Made by a program: the position numbers and the translations under genes. From NCBI GenBank assembly GCA_021604865.1, contig BQJU01000026.1:31270-95269 (forward strand): a stretch of 64,000 nucleotides of DNA, written 5' to 3'. The notes beneath the pieces are model-generated. The model did no database searches, was not told the DNA's origin, and saw only the letters and a program-made list of their open reading frames with translations. This DNA is from Saprospiraceae bacterium. Its GTDB lineage: Bacteria > Bacteroidota > Bacteroidia > Chitinophagales > Saprospiraceae. Positions 29,601-37,766 of the stretch are shown here, one piece after another (the first letter of the stretch is position 1; each line of letters starts with the position of its first letter).

Positions 29601-30779
29601 GGATAGCTGTTTGGTGTCAGGATCCAATAGGTGAAATTTGCCATTGGTCCAAACCCAGGTTCTATTTTCCTGATCCACATAAAGCTGGCGAATGCTTTTG
29701 TTTTCTGCAAAGTGATTAAAGACGGAGGCCGCAGGATTGTATTTGATCAACCCATAACCATTGGTGCCCAGCCAAAGGACACCTGTAGCATCAATACAAA
29801 AGGAGGGGAGATTATGTATACCTGTTTCCTGAAAAATGGGAGAAATGGCTTTGGATACTTCAGCCTTTGCATCAAATTGAAACAAACCGGAGGAGGCACC
29901 ATAAATGGTTCCTTCTTTTCCTATGGCTAGTCGAATAGAGATGGAAGATAAGGATTCCGGCAATGGATAGGCTTGACTCACCCCTTGTTTTACTTTATAA
30001 ATACTATTGCTTTGCCCAAAAATTAGCGTGCCATCAGCGGTCTGAACAATGCTGTTAACAGGACAATCAGGTTCTTCCTTACACACAAAAGCGCCATCCA
30101 GCCATTGGTGGGCTTCCTTTTCCTGACTTTTTTTCAGAAATATACCAGATTGAGTGCCCAATAATTGATCCCCATCATTTTGATTGAGGATGCAAAGGAC
30201 TCGGGTTTCCATCAAATTGCCGGCTAATAAAATGGGGGTACGAGTGATTTTGAGCGCATTGACTTGAGTCGGTTGAATGGCGGCACCTTTTTGGACTACT
30301 CCTGGAATAGTGATCTTATCCAGACCTATACTGGTACCGACCCAGATATTACCTTGTTTATCTTCCTCAATGGCATGAATATTATTGGATTGTAGGGTGT
30401 TATTACGGCCAGGTTGGTGCATCAGGTGATGGAATTTACCGGTTTGCCGGTCGAAGAGATTCAACCCGTTATTATTGGTTCCCACCCAAAGCCAACCTCT
30501 GGAGTCTTCAAAAATAGTGTTGACGATATGTCCCGAGAGGGAAAAGGTATCCGCAGGTTGGTGGTTATAATAATCAAAACTATATCCATCATAACGGTTT
30601 AGTCCGTCTTTGGTCGCAAACCAAAGGAAGCCATCTGAATCTTGCAGTATTTTGAAAATCATACCCTGAGACAACCCATCTTCAATGGTGATCTTATCGA
30701 CTTTGACGTGTTGAGCAATGATCAAACAAGGTAACATCAATACAGCTAAGAGCCCTGTAATTCGTCTTTTGTTATTCAT
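26694..30779 (-). CDS. Hybrid two-component system sensor/regulator (HTCS)
   Basis: 1361 residues from ATG 30779, chosen because it starts a signal peptide (GLLAVLMLPCLIIAQ); an upstream start at 30830 adds 17 unlikely residues. Order: about 14 propeller blades (to about 680), a Y_Y_Y domain, one membrane helix (YLGFALIFLSIAWGIY), HisKA (phospho-His in THEFRTP), HATPase_c (NALKFTP, DNGIGI, GTGIGLAL), receiver domain (phospho-Asp in ISDIMMPIMDG) and AraC-type HTH. HTCS proteins sense glycans in the periplasm and activate nearby utilisation genes. Here no SusC/SusD operon is adjacent, so the target is unknown; the M1 peptidase is divergent. Confidence 0.95.
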   Translation of the reverse strand: MNNKRRITGLLAVLMLPCLIIAQHVKVDKITIEDGLSQGMIFKILQDSDGFLWFATKDGLNRYDGYSFDYYNHQPADTFSLSGHIVNTIFEDSRGWLWVGTNNNGLNLFDRQTGKFHHLMHQPGRNNTLQSNNIHAIEEDKQGNIWVGTSIGLDKITIPGVVQKGAAIQPTQVNALKITRTPILLAGNLMETRVLCILNQNDGDQLLGTQSGIFLKKSQEKEAHQWLDGAFVCKEEPDCPVNSIVQTADGTLIFGQSNSIYKVKQGVSQAYPLPESLSSISIRLAIGKEGTIYGASSGLFQFDAKAEVSKAISPIFQETGIHNLPSFCIDATGVLWLGTNGYGLIKYNPAASVFNHFAENKSIRQLYVDQENRTWVWTNGKFHLLDPDTKQLSPLREFPKIVADCRWMLQDKKGDFWLHYPITEEGVRLVHYDPETKQLQEYYYQRKPYPLANLAEDKQGNIWMATAGPEIIKFDPIKKVFSYFSYAHHVPAYKSEIISSVLSFDASGTLWIGTPFGILRFDEDKAAQEPFQIFHHQSGVPHSLSENYILSILPDPLDDNLLWIGTKGGGLNRMEKDKARFTNITTRDGLPNDVIYSILSDKSGQLWLSSNRGLSCYNYRRGTFDNYTSFDGLQNNEFNTRSSAIGQDEQLLFGGVNGFNIFQPTELQTPGSPPNVVITDLKVNNEKMDFRDSSILHKPIEYTHQLDLSYQQNLLHFKFSVLDFAVSSRNRYRYQMEGVDKQWVEADYTREVTYANLAPGHYTFKVSGTNRSMVWSDPPTEIHIRIRPPWWQTTPAYLGFALIFLSIAWGIYRFQLYRIRLKNQLAFEQKEAERLADLNQMKTNFFSNITHEFRTPLTLIIEPARHLIQELKEGVSREKASLIQTNARRLLRLVNQLLDLSKIESRQMPLYLQSGNVVDTVWEVFQSFIPLADKKGINLHWQGSRQQTELSFDKNKIEQIISNLLSNALKFTPNGGNIELELDVSFSEKENPMLHLKIKDNGIGIEADHLDQVFDRFYQVENHHLNDTNKQSGTGIGLALVKELVNLMHGTIQVESQQGVGTVFTIDLPIQLTRSVMGEGSEEVINYTGQSNPAVARNQQESNKNAAELPLVLIVEDNIDLRDFMQSVLQSKFKIITAQNGAEGLRKAVKFIPDLIISDIMMPIMDGYSLCKQLKVNIQTAHIPIILLTARSSFESRMKGLKIGADAYLTKPFNTDELKVHIENLVSTRKKLQERYSTQIGKAKKDTAFFTPPDNQFIKELCQAIDRKIDDETLSTEQLATMVQMSRSQLHRKLKALTNQSATEFLRNYRLDKAIELLQQQKGNVSEVAFMIGFGSQPYFSTRFKERFGFSPKEAGMSSAN

Positions 30780-31057
30780 GTAATTACAAAATCTTAAATA
30801 ATGGTTGTGCTGGAAACGGGGGGATTCCAAACAGATTTAACTGCTTGTTTGCTAGTCACCTTTGAAATGATTTCGAAAAATATTTCTTGGAGATTGCAAA
30901 TAAGTACCTAGGTCAACCCTAAACATTTAATTTGGGAGAGGGAGGTAATAGTTTTGTAAGAATTACAAGTATGGAGTGTTGTGTTTTATTGGAAGGGTAA
31001 ATTAATTAAATTCCCAATATTATACCCTTTCATTTTCTTATTTTTACCAAAAAAGAC

Positions 31058-32713
31058 ATGAATTTGACTCAATTGGCATTTTTTGTTCTGTTTTTATGCT
31101 TTCACTCAATTGCGCATAGTCAGACAGATATATACGACACAGGGGGCCGACTTATGGCCGAGCAGGCTGCTTATGATGTGACCTATTACGATCTGGACCT
31201 TCAAATATTTCCTGAACAGCAAACCATTGCGGGAAAGGTAAATGTGGTGGCAAAAATTGTGCAACCATTACAAACTTTTGTCCTGGATCTGGATACTTTG
31301 CTGGAGATTGAAAAAATCGAAGAGCTGGGTGGCAAAGGGAAAAGTGTTGACCGCAAATTTTATAGAGAAGGTGGGAAAGTTTTTATCTCATTGGTTACCA
31401 CCCACCAGCCGGGCACGACAATTAGCCTGATTGTACAATATAAAGGAAAACCACGGGTAGCACCAATGCCGCCCTGGCAGGGTGGTTTTACCTGGGCGAA
31501 AACGCCCTCTGGTGCCCATTGGATTGCCACTACCTGCCAGGGAGAAGGGGCCGATATTTGGTGGCCGGTCAAAGATCATGTTTCTGATGAGCCTGATTCC
31601 GTAGGTATCCACATTCGGGTGCCCGATCCACTGGTGGTGGCCACCAATGGACGCTTCCAAAAGCAGGAAAAACATGCCGATGGTACCAGCACTTATCACT
31701 GGCGGGTTTCTACGCCCATCAATGCATATAATATAGCGCTGAATATCGCGCCTTATCAAATAATTGAAGGGGAACTGACCAGTGTGGCAGGTGATGAATT
31801 TCCCGTGGTTTTTTATGTGCTGCCGGAAGATTATGAAAAAGGCAAAAAATTCTTCCCCGAAATTCTTGACCACCTGCGGTTCTTTGAACATTATCTGGGG
31901 CCATATCCTTTCCGTGCTGACAAATATGGTGTTGCTCAAACCCCTCACCTGGGGATGGAACACCAGACGATTATCGCCTATGGAGCCAATTTCAACAACG
32001 GAGCCATGACGGGAGGCCAGGACTGGGGTTTTGATGCCTTGCACCAACACGAGCTGGCACACGAATGGTGGGGCAATCTAGTGACTAATGCCGATTGGAA
32101 GGATATGTGGATTCATGAAGGCTTTGGCTCCTATATGCAACCGCTTTATAAAGAATACACCGATGGAAAAGAGGCCTACCACAAATATATGAACGGTATG
32201 CGCCGGTTTTCGAACCGTATGGCCGTAGCACCAAGGGCTTCTCAGTCGGGCAAAGAAATTTACCGCGCACCTATTTACGCCAAGGGTGCCTGGGTATTGC
32301 ACACTCTCCGCTATCTTGTCGGCGATGAGGTATTCTTCAAAGCACTGCGCCGTATGGCTTACCCCGATCCGGCTATGGAAAAAATTACCGATGGCCGCCA
32401 AACCCGCTTTGTTGCTACAGATGACTTCCTCAGTATCTGCGAAGAGGAATCAGGAAAAGAGTTGGACTGGTTTTTTGATTGTTATCTGCATCAACCCAAA
32501 CTGCCCATCCTCCACTCCCGCGTAAAAGATAATACCCTAACGCTACGCTGGGAAACACCCGATGACATGGCCTTCCCTATGCCGGTTGATGTACAGCTTG
32601 GCGATAAAATTCAAAAGGTAATTCCGACCAAAGAGGGCATCACCATTGAATTTGACAAAGGCATCAAGCCGGAGATCGATCCGCTATCCTGGGGTATGTT
32701 TGAGGTGAAGTAG
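31058..32713 (+). CDS. M1-family zinc aminopeptidase, secreted, short form
   Basis: 551 residues with a signal peptide (to about 21, AHS). The M1 signature is complete: GMEHQ exopeptidase motif and HELAHEWWGN followed after 18 residues by the third zinc ligand Glu in WIHEGFGSY. The protein is shorter than classic aminopeptidase N (about 870 residues); it lacks the helical C-terminal domain and ends with a short beta region. It probably trims peptides in the periplasm or outside the cell. It is monocistronic and diverges from the HTCS gene across about 280 bases, so shared control is possible but not shown. Confidence 0.92.
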   Translation: MNLTQLAFFVLFLCFHSIAHSQTDIYDTGGRLMAEQAAYDVTYYDLDLQIFPEQQTIAGKVNVVAKIVQPLQTFVLDLDTLLEIEKIEELGGKGKSVDRKFYREGGKVFISLVTTHQPGTTISLIVQYKGKPRVAPMPPWQGGFTWAKTPSGAHWIATTCQGEGADIWWPVKDHVSDEPDSVGIHIRVPDPLVVATNGRFQKQEKHADGTSTYHWRVSTPINAYNIALNIAPYQIIEGELTSVAGDEFPVVFYVLPEDYEKGKKFFPEILDHLRFFEHYLGPYPFRADKYGVAQTPHLGMEHQTIIAYGANFNNGAMTGGQDWGFDALHQHELAHEWWGNLVTNADWKDMWIHEGFGSYMQPLYKEYTDGKEAYHKYMNGMRRFSNRMAVAPRASQSGKEIYRAPIYAKGAWVLHTLRYLVGDEVFFKALRRMAYPDPAMEKITDGRQTRFVATDDFLSICEEESGKELDWFFDCYLHQPKLPILHSRVKDNTLTLRWETPDDMAFPMPVDVQLGDKIQKVIPTKEGITIEFDKGIKPEIDPLSWGMFEVK

Positions 32714-32908
32714 GGAGGGGGAGGATTAGGAGGTTTAGTGGCCAGCAAAGTGGGGCTAGCACAGAATCTTTAATTTCTGGGTAAGTGCATAGTGGGTTGG
32801 TTTTCAATGAGTTACTTTGGGAGGCTTCGCGTCCTCTGCGTCTTTGGGGTGGAAAAACTTTTCCGTACACTTCCGTTTTGATGATAACGTATTTTTACAA
32901 TGAACTGA

Positions 32909-33676
32909 TTATGTGGGGTGTGTGATGCCGATTAACCCCAGCAACCGCCCGGTTTGCCCATTTTCTTTACGGTAGGAGAAATAATCATCATTTTGGAGAT
33001 AGGTAGAATAGGGCGAAATTTCTATTTGGTTGGCGGGCAGACCAGATTGAATCAACTGTTGTTGATTGGCCTTTTTTAGGTCGATAAAAAATTTGTTCTT
33101 ATTTGCTTCCCAGCGCTTGAAGGGGGTGGCGAAATGGTCCGCAACATCACCATCAACTTCAAAGGAGCATTCATCAATACAGGTGCCAATATAGGCGTGA
33201 CAATTCCTGGCATGAGTGCCCAATGCCGTGTTCATTTCAGCCAGTGTTTTTGCAACAATACCAGCTAATGTACCCTTCCAGCCCGCATGAATGGCCGCTA
33301 CGGCTTCACCAACAGGATCAAAAATCAAAACCGGCACACAATCCGCTACGGTTACTGTCAGGAAAACATTTTTCTTACGGCTGATCAGTGCGTCATAACC
33401 CTCGTATTGACCTGCTTTTTCCACCACTAATACCTGGTCGCCATGTACCTGATATGATCCTGCAAGTTGTTCGGGTAGAATGCCTAGTTCAGCACAAAAA
33501 CGGCGACGATTTTCTGCTACATTATCGGATGAATCGTCTGTGAATAGCCCCAGGTTTAGGGATGCAAATGGCACAGGGCTAACACCTCCCCGTCGGGTGC
33601 TTTCACCTACAACTAATTGGTCAAAATCTGTGAATAAAGTTGGCCGCCGATAGGTAAGGGTGGTTTGGGTTTTCAT
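32909..33676 (-). CDS. pgeF: Laccase-domain purine nucleoside phosphorylase / peptidoglycan editing factor (PgeF/YfiH)
   Basis: 255 residues from ATG 33676, which sits 18 bases after a well-placed predicted start of transcription; an earlier start at 33712 lies upstream of that. The copper/zinc oxidoreductase-like fold is shown by VADCVPVLIFDP, HAGWKGT and the CHAYIGTCID segment carrying the conserved cysteine and histidines. Homologues are reported to cleave purine nucleosides phosphorolytically and, in E. coli YfiH, to remove wrongly inserted L-Ser from peptidoglycan precursors. Cytoplasmic. Upstream neighbour is the TPR lipoprotein on the same strand but with a terminator between them. Confidence 0.88.
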   Translation of the reverse strand: MKTQTTLTYRRPTLFTDFDQLVVGESTRRGGVSPVPFASLNLGLFTDDSSDNVAENRRRFCAELGILPEQLAGSYQVHGDQVLVVEKAGQYEGYDALISRKKNVFLTVTVADCVPVLIFDPVGEAVAAIHAGWKGTLAGIVAKTLAEMNTALGTHARNCHAYIGTCIDECSFEVDGDVADHFATPFKRWEANKNKFFIDLKKANQQQLIQSGLPANQIEISPYSTYLQNDDYFSYRKENGQTGRLLGLIGITHPT

Positions 33677-33699
33677 GTTAAGAGGGAGGTTGTTTGGGA

Positions 33700-33729
33700 C
33701 AAAGTTAAGCATTGAGGATTAGGTACAAA
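33700..33729 (-). promoter_or_regulatory. Promoter of the pgeF-like gene
   Basis: On the minus strand TTTG (33729-33726) is followed after 18 bases by TAACTTTG (33707-33700), close to the consensus TTTG-N19-TAnnTTTG. The start codon at 33676 leaves a leader of about 18 nucleotides. The -33 region abuts the terminator of the upstream gene. Confidence 0.65.
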
Positions 33730-33731
33730 AA

Positions 33732-33763
33732 CAAAAAACCAGCCTCCTTTCTCGGAAGCTGGT
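33732..33763 (-). terminator. Rho-independent terminator after the TPR lipoprotein gene
   Basis: On the minus strand ACCAGC-TTCC...GGA-GGCTGGT forms a stem with a short loop followed by TTTTTTG and more T residues. It begins 24 bases after the stop of the gene at 33787, so it ends that transcript. Confidence 0.8.
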
Positions 33764-33786
33764 CTTATTCAATCAATTCACATTAA

Positions 33787-35505
33787 CTACAGTGCCTTTG
33801 AGGCTGCCAACTCCAGGTCGGCATATTGCCACGCTTTTTCAAAGCGTTTTTTGATTTTTTGGGCTTCTTCGGTTTTACCCTGTCCGATTAAACTTTCATA
33901 GAGACCGTTTAGGGCCCAACCGGTTTCCGGGAATAGGGCAAGGTCTGTGGTATACAGCGTCTCAGCCGCCGCATAATCATCCATTTTTAATAAAACAGGT
34001 CCCAAGTGATGGCGAACAGAGAAAAACCAGTCGGGTGGTTCATTATAATTCAGTGCATCTTCTATGACAATGGCTTTTTCAAAACTGGCTTTGGCAGCCG
34101 TATAATCTTTTTGTTTGGCAGCCATTTCTCCTTTTATGACGTACTCTGCAATTTCCAGCAGGTCTTTAGCGGAGTTGATTTCCCAAATGGTCATTTGCTG
34201 GATAAAGGCATCTTCTCTCAGTGCTTTTAACTGATTCAATTCCTGTTGAGCTTCTTTCAGTTTATCCTTTTTTGTGAATGCCATGGCCCGGGCGTAATGC
34301 CAGATAGCCTTGCCGTATTTTACATCCGCTGCTGGTTCCGGAAAAGCTAGGATTTCCTCCCAATGGGCAAACTTGACGTGTAGGTATAAAGGAATAGACC
34401 AATAGTGTTGAATAGTAGCCAGGGGTTGTTCCCGCATCAGTGTGGTATCTAATGCTGCGGCCATACGATAAGCCGCTTCTATTGATATCCGACTGGCACC
34501 TTCCAATGCGGCACAGGCTGTAAGGAAGTGATAATTATGCGGATAATAGGCCAGTGGATACAGTCCAGCTGTGTGACAAGCGCTGACGTACGTACTGTCA
34601 ATGGTTACGGCATCCTGATTCACAATAGTGCCCTCATGGTAATGCCCTGTACGGATATAAGTATGGGAAGGCATGTGTACAATATGGCCGGCCTGAGGAG
34701 CCAGTTTAGGAAGTTTATCTGCATGTTTTTTGGCGACAATTGGCGAATAAGACGCCTCCGTAGCATGAAGAAACAAATGGATGCTGGCAATGTGATCGGG
34801 ATGCTTTTTGAGGATACCTTCCAGCAAAGACATAATTTCAGCAGTCCAGGGCTGAGGCGATCCATCTTTTTTCCAGATATTCCAGGGATGCAAATTCATT
34901 AAAGCTTCCGCAAACAGGGCTCCAATGTCCGGATCATCAGGGTATTGGGGATATATTTTACGCATTTCATCGGCATAGGCCGCTTCATAAGCCGACTGAT
35001 CGGTGCCGCCGTCCTTCGGATAACGAATGGCGATCGCTTTGATCAGTGCTTTCTCGCGGGGGGTAGTTTTGTCCATATACTTTACAGCATTAGCTACCGC
35101 CTCGTTGGCAACGGGCATGGCATCTATCCCCATAACGGCATTGTAATTAGGGCCTAAGGCATAAGCTAAACCCCAATAACACATGGCACATTCGGGGTCT
35201 TTTACGATGGCCCATTTAAAAGAACGAGCCCCTTCCATGTGGTTGAATCCACGGACTAGTTTGAAGCCTTGTTCGAAATACTTGCGCGCCTCTTCTGAGG
35301 AGGTCGTAATTGGAAAGTCGAGGTGCCCCAACCCTTCAAATATTGGCGGCGGCCGATCGGCATCTGCCAAGGCGTCGACACCTTTAGGTGCACAACTAAT
35401 AGGTTTAGTAACTTGGGTTTGTGGCGTGTTTTGAGTAGAATTTTTTACCTTGCAGGCAGACAATAACAAGAGGCAAAAGCCTAATGTTCCAATAATATTT
35501 TTCAT
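33787..35505 (-). CDS. Tetratricopeptide-repeat lipoprotein
   Basis: 572 residues with a lipoprotein signal (LLLLSAC, Cys18). Helical repeats of the TPR type run through most of the protein, for instance around 55-140 (ARKYFEQGFKLVRGFNHMEGARSF, CAMCYWGLAYALGPNYN) and 440-560 (KDYTAAKASFEKAI, DDYAAAETLYTTDLALFP). Bacteroidota homologues are usually annotated only as TPR proteins. It has no catalytic motif that I can recognise. It is probably an outer-membrane-anchored scaffold facing the periplasm. It forms a single-gene unit bounded by its own terminator. Confidence 0.8.
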   Translation of the reverse strand: MKNIIGTLGFCLLLLSACKVKNSTQNTPQTQVTKPISCAPKGVDALADADRPPPIFEGLGHLDFPITTSSEEARKYFEQGFKLVRGFNHMEGARSFKWAIVKDPECAMCYWGLAYALGPNYNAVMGIDAMPVANEAVANAVKYMDKTTPREKALIKAIAIRYPKDGGTDQSAYEAAYADEMRKIYPQYPDDPDIGALFAEALMNLHPWNIWKKDGSPQPWTAEIMSLLEGILKKHPDHIASIHLFLHATEASYSPIVAKKHADKLPKLAPQAGHIVHMPSHTYIRTGHYHEGTIVNQDAVTIDSTYVSACHTAGLYPLAYYPHNYHFLTACAALEGASRISIEAAYRMAAALDTTLMREQPLATIQHYWSIPLYLHVKFAHWEEILAFPEPAADVKYGKAIWHYARAMAFTKKDKLKEAQQELNQLKALREDAFIQQMTIWEINSAKDLLEIAEYVIKGEMAAKQKDYTAAKASFEKAIVIEDALNYNEPPDWFFSVRHHLGPVLLKMDDYAAAETLYTTDLALFPETGWALNGLYESLIGQGKTEEAQKIKKRFEKAWQYADLELAASKAL

Positions 35506-35647
35506 TGTTAAATTTTTTGGATCAGCAATGGATTTTTTATTCCGACTACAAGTTTAGGTGCATTTTTGATGGGGATCAAACGCAAATGATTCTTTGACAC
35601 TCTGAATGAGTAAACAGCTCGTTTTATTGAGTAATGGGATTATGGGA

Positions 35648-35871
35648 GTTGTTGCGCAGGGGCAGGGCTGTGGAGAAAACTATGGCTACCCATCGCTGAC
35701 GCGTTCCTTCCCTCAAATGTCCACTGGACATTTGCCCTGCGGGATCGCTCAGTCCTTAATCCAATTGCAGTCTTTATTGAGGCGGATAGCATCGTTACCC
35801 AACAATAGAAAGGCGAAAAGTGGATTAGAAAGATCCGTTTTAACCTTGTCATGACCCCTGCGAAACAACTC
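35648..35871. repeat. MITE-like palindromic repeat in a 406-bp intergenic region
   Basis: GTTGTTGCGCAGGGG at 35648 and its inverted partner CCCCTGCGAAACAACT ending at 35871 bracket about 220 bases. The right arm plus its inner flank matches 16343-16379. The interior carries a small inverted repeat (TCCACTGGACATTTGCCCTGC region). The whole 35506-35911 stretch is non-coding and separates the divergent TPR lipoprotein and sulfurtransferase genes. No transposase is visible, so mobility by a transposase in trans is a guess. Confidence 0.55.
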
Positions 35872-35911
35872 TCTTAAATAAACTTTAACTTTACCAGAAA
35901 TACTTCAACTT

Positions 35912-36757
35912 ATGGCCTTTACTACCCTCATCAGCACTACAGAACTGGCAACTCATCTTGGAGACCCAAACTGGGTCATCATCGACTGTCGATTTTCGCT
36001 GGCAGATACAGAGGAAGGTCGGCGAGACTACCTACAAAGCCATATTCCCGGCGCACACTATGCCCATTTGGATGATGATCTTTCCGGTAAGATTATTCCC
36101 GGAACGACAGGTCGGCATCCATTGCCCACTGTGGAGGCTGCTGCTGATCAGTTTTCGACCTGGGGGATCGATGAACAGGTACAGGTAGTTGTTTATGATG
36201 ATAAAGGTGGAGGCATTGCTGCTCGCCTGTGGTGGATGCTCCGCTGGCTGGGTCATGAAAAGGTAGCCGTACTGAATGGTGGCTGGCCTACCTGGCTAAA
36301 AGCAGGATTACCTACAAGCGCGGAATTACCGTCAATATCATCAAAAAACTTCCAAGCCAAAGAAAGGGTAGACCTACCGATCAACAGGGATAGGGTAGAG
36401 GCCATTAGAAATGATGATCGATATTGGTTGATTGATGCCCGTGCTGCGCCCCGATACCGGGGAGAAGAAGAACCCATTGACCCCATAGCGGGGCATATCC
36501 CTGGCGCCATTAATTTACCATTTGCTGATAACCTCAATACGGATGGTACGATGAAAAATCCAGAAGCTTTGCGGGAGCGGTTTTTAGCTGTTCAATCAAG
36601 TGGTAAGGTGGAAGGTGCTGAACGGGCTGCGCATACTGTTTTTTATTGTGGCTCGGGCGTGACGGCTTGCCATGATATTTTGGCTTATGAATATGCTGGA
36701 TTGGGGGAGGCGAAGCTGTATCCGGGCTCTTGGAGTGAGTGGATTACTAAGCTATAA
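35912..36757 (+). CDS. Thiosulfate/3-mercaptopyruvate sulfurtransferase (two rhodanese domains)
   Basis: 281 residues. The N-terminal rhodanese domain is inactive (about 8-130). The C-terminal domain (about 165-280) carries the active-site loop CGSGVTA with the catalytic cysteine around residue 248, the sequence typical of mercaptopyruvate sulfurtransferases, whereas thiosulfate sulfurtransferases more often have CRxGx(R/T). It transfers sulfane sulfur to cyanide or thiols in the cytoplasm. DARAAPRYRGEEEPIDPIAG is the substrate-arginine region. The last 6 bases overlap the convergent gene at 36752. Confidence 0.92.
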   Translation: MAFTTLISTTELATHLGDPNWVIIDCRFSLADTEEGRRDYLQSHIPGAHYAHLDDDLSGKIIPGTTGRHPLPTVEAAADQFSTWGIDEQVQVVVYDDKGGGIAARLWWMLRWLGHEKVAVLNGGWPTWLKAGLPTSAELPSISSKNFQAKERVDLPINRDRVEAIRNDDRYWLIDARAAPRYRGEEEPIDPIAGHIPGAINLPFADNLNTDGTMKNPEALRERFLAVQSSGKVEGAERAAHTVFYCGSGVTACHDILAYEYAGLGEAKLYPGSWSEWITKL

Positions 36758-37588
36758 TTGAATATGAATATGATCATCGTGGCGAACGGCCTGGCAGCCG
36801 TGAAAGCGAATTTTGCTGTAGGAACCCAGGTCAAGTCGTTGTTTGAGGTGGGGTTCAATGAAAATTTTCCCTGTTTTAGCATTTGTGGCAAATAGCTGAA
36901 GAAGATGGCGATTGGCGGCTTCATTAAAGGTGATCTTAGGATTGCTGATGGTTGGACTGAGCCAGGTTGTTAAAGAATATTGCCAATAACCTCGTTGAGA
37001 ACAAATTTCTGGCTGATTGATTTCGTGAGATTTTGGCGGTTCGTTGTACCCATAACCTAAGGTAGAAGGTGCACTCTGGAGTGCCTGGCTATTGTTTTTT
37101 TGGTATAAAAATGCCAAATCCAATTTGCGTCCATCATTGTGACTGAGATGAGGCAGTAGCGGAAATCCATCAAAAAAAGGGAAATTGGCATCCAGATAGA
37201 TGAGTTTGGAATAAGGCGTTACTGTTGCCATTTTTTGAGCTGTTTCAGCAACAAGTTGGTATAATGCTGGCTGTACATAATGCCGATTTGCGAGGCAATA
37301 CACCCAATTGGCAGGTTGCAAAGGCACCTCTTCTGTGGCATACCACGGTAAAGGCAAGCGTCCTAGCTGCCTGGCTAATGGTGGCACAAAGATTAAGTTG
37401 ATCAACATATAGATGATTGCAAAACTACTCCATCGAAACAAACGAACCTTCCAACGGCTATTGATACGCCGAGTTAACCAATGTTTGATGGGTAGGTACA
37501 ACAAATAAATCAACCCACCTACCTGGGTCAGTAATGTGAGAATAATAACGATAAAAATGGACCGAAAAAATTGCATTAATGCCCTCAT
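36752..37588 (-). CDS. Membrane-anchored protein with a MepA-type (LAS fold) metallopeptidase signature
   Basis: 278 residues, with two hydrophobic segments (about 10-32 and 54-72), then a periplasmic domain. The zinc-site pattern of LAS peptidases is visible: HxxGxxxD as HNDGRKLD (His150, Asp157) and a terminal HxH as HIH (His273, His275) preceded by DD. The same spacing is seen in the penicillin-insensitive murein endopeptidase MepA. This suggests a peptidoglycan-cleaving enzyme held in the inner membrane. Overall similarity to MepA is otherwise not obvious, so this is a motif-based call. A TATATTTG box at 37624-37617 on the minus strand may be its -7 element. Confidence 0.6.
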   Translation of the reverse strand: MRALMQFFRSIFIVIILTLLTQVGGLIYLLYLPIKHWLTRRINSRWKVRLFRWSSFAIIYMLINLIFVPPLARQLGRLPLPWYATEEVPLQPANWVYCLANRHYVQPALYQLVAETAQKMATVTPYSKLIYLDANFPFFDGFPLLPHLSHNDGRKLDLAFLYQKNNSQALQSAPSTLGYGYNEPPKSHEINQPEICSQRGYWQYSLTTWLSPTISNPKITFNEAANRHLLQLFATNAKTGKIFIEPHLKQRLDLGSYSKIRFHGCQAVRHDDHIHIQL

Positions 37589-37766
37589 ATTGGAAAGGAG
37601 AAATTCTTTTTGCCTTCAAATATAGCTATAATCGAAGACGCAGTGCTGCGTGAGGGGGCTGGAGGGGGCCAGCGCAGCGGCAGTACGCAGTACCGAGGCG
37701 AATGCCGAGCCCGGAAGCGCCCGACCCCATCAGAGCCTTAGCGGAGATGGGGGCACGCCCAAAAAA

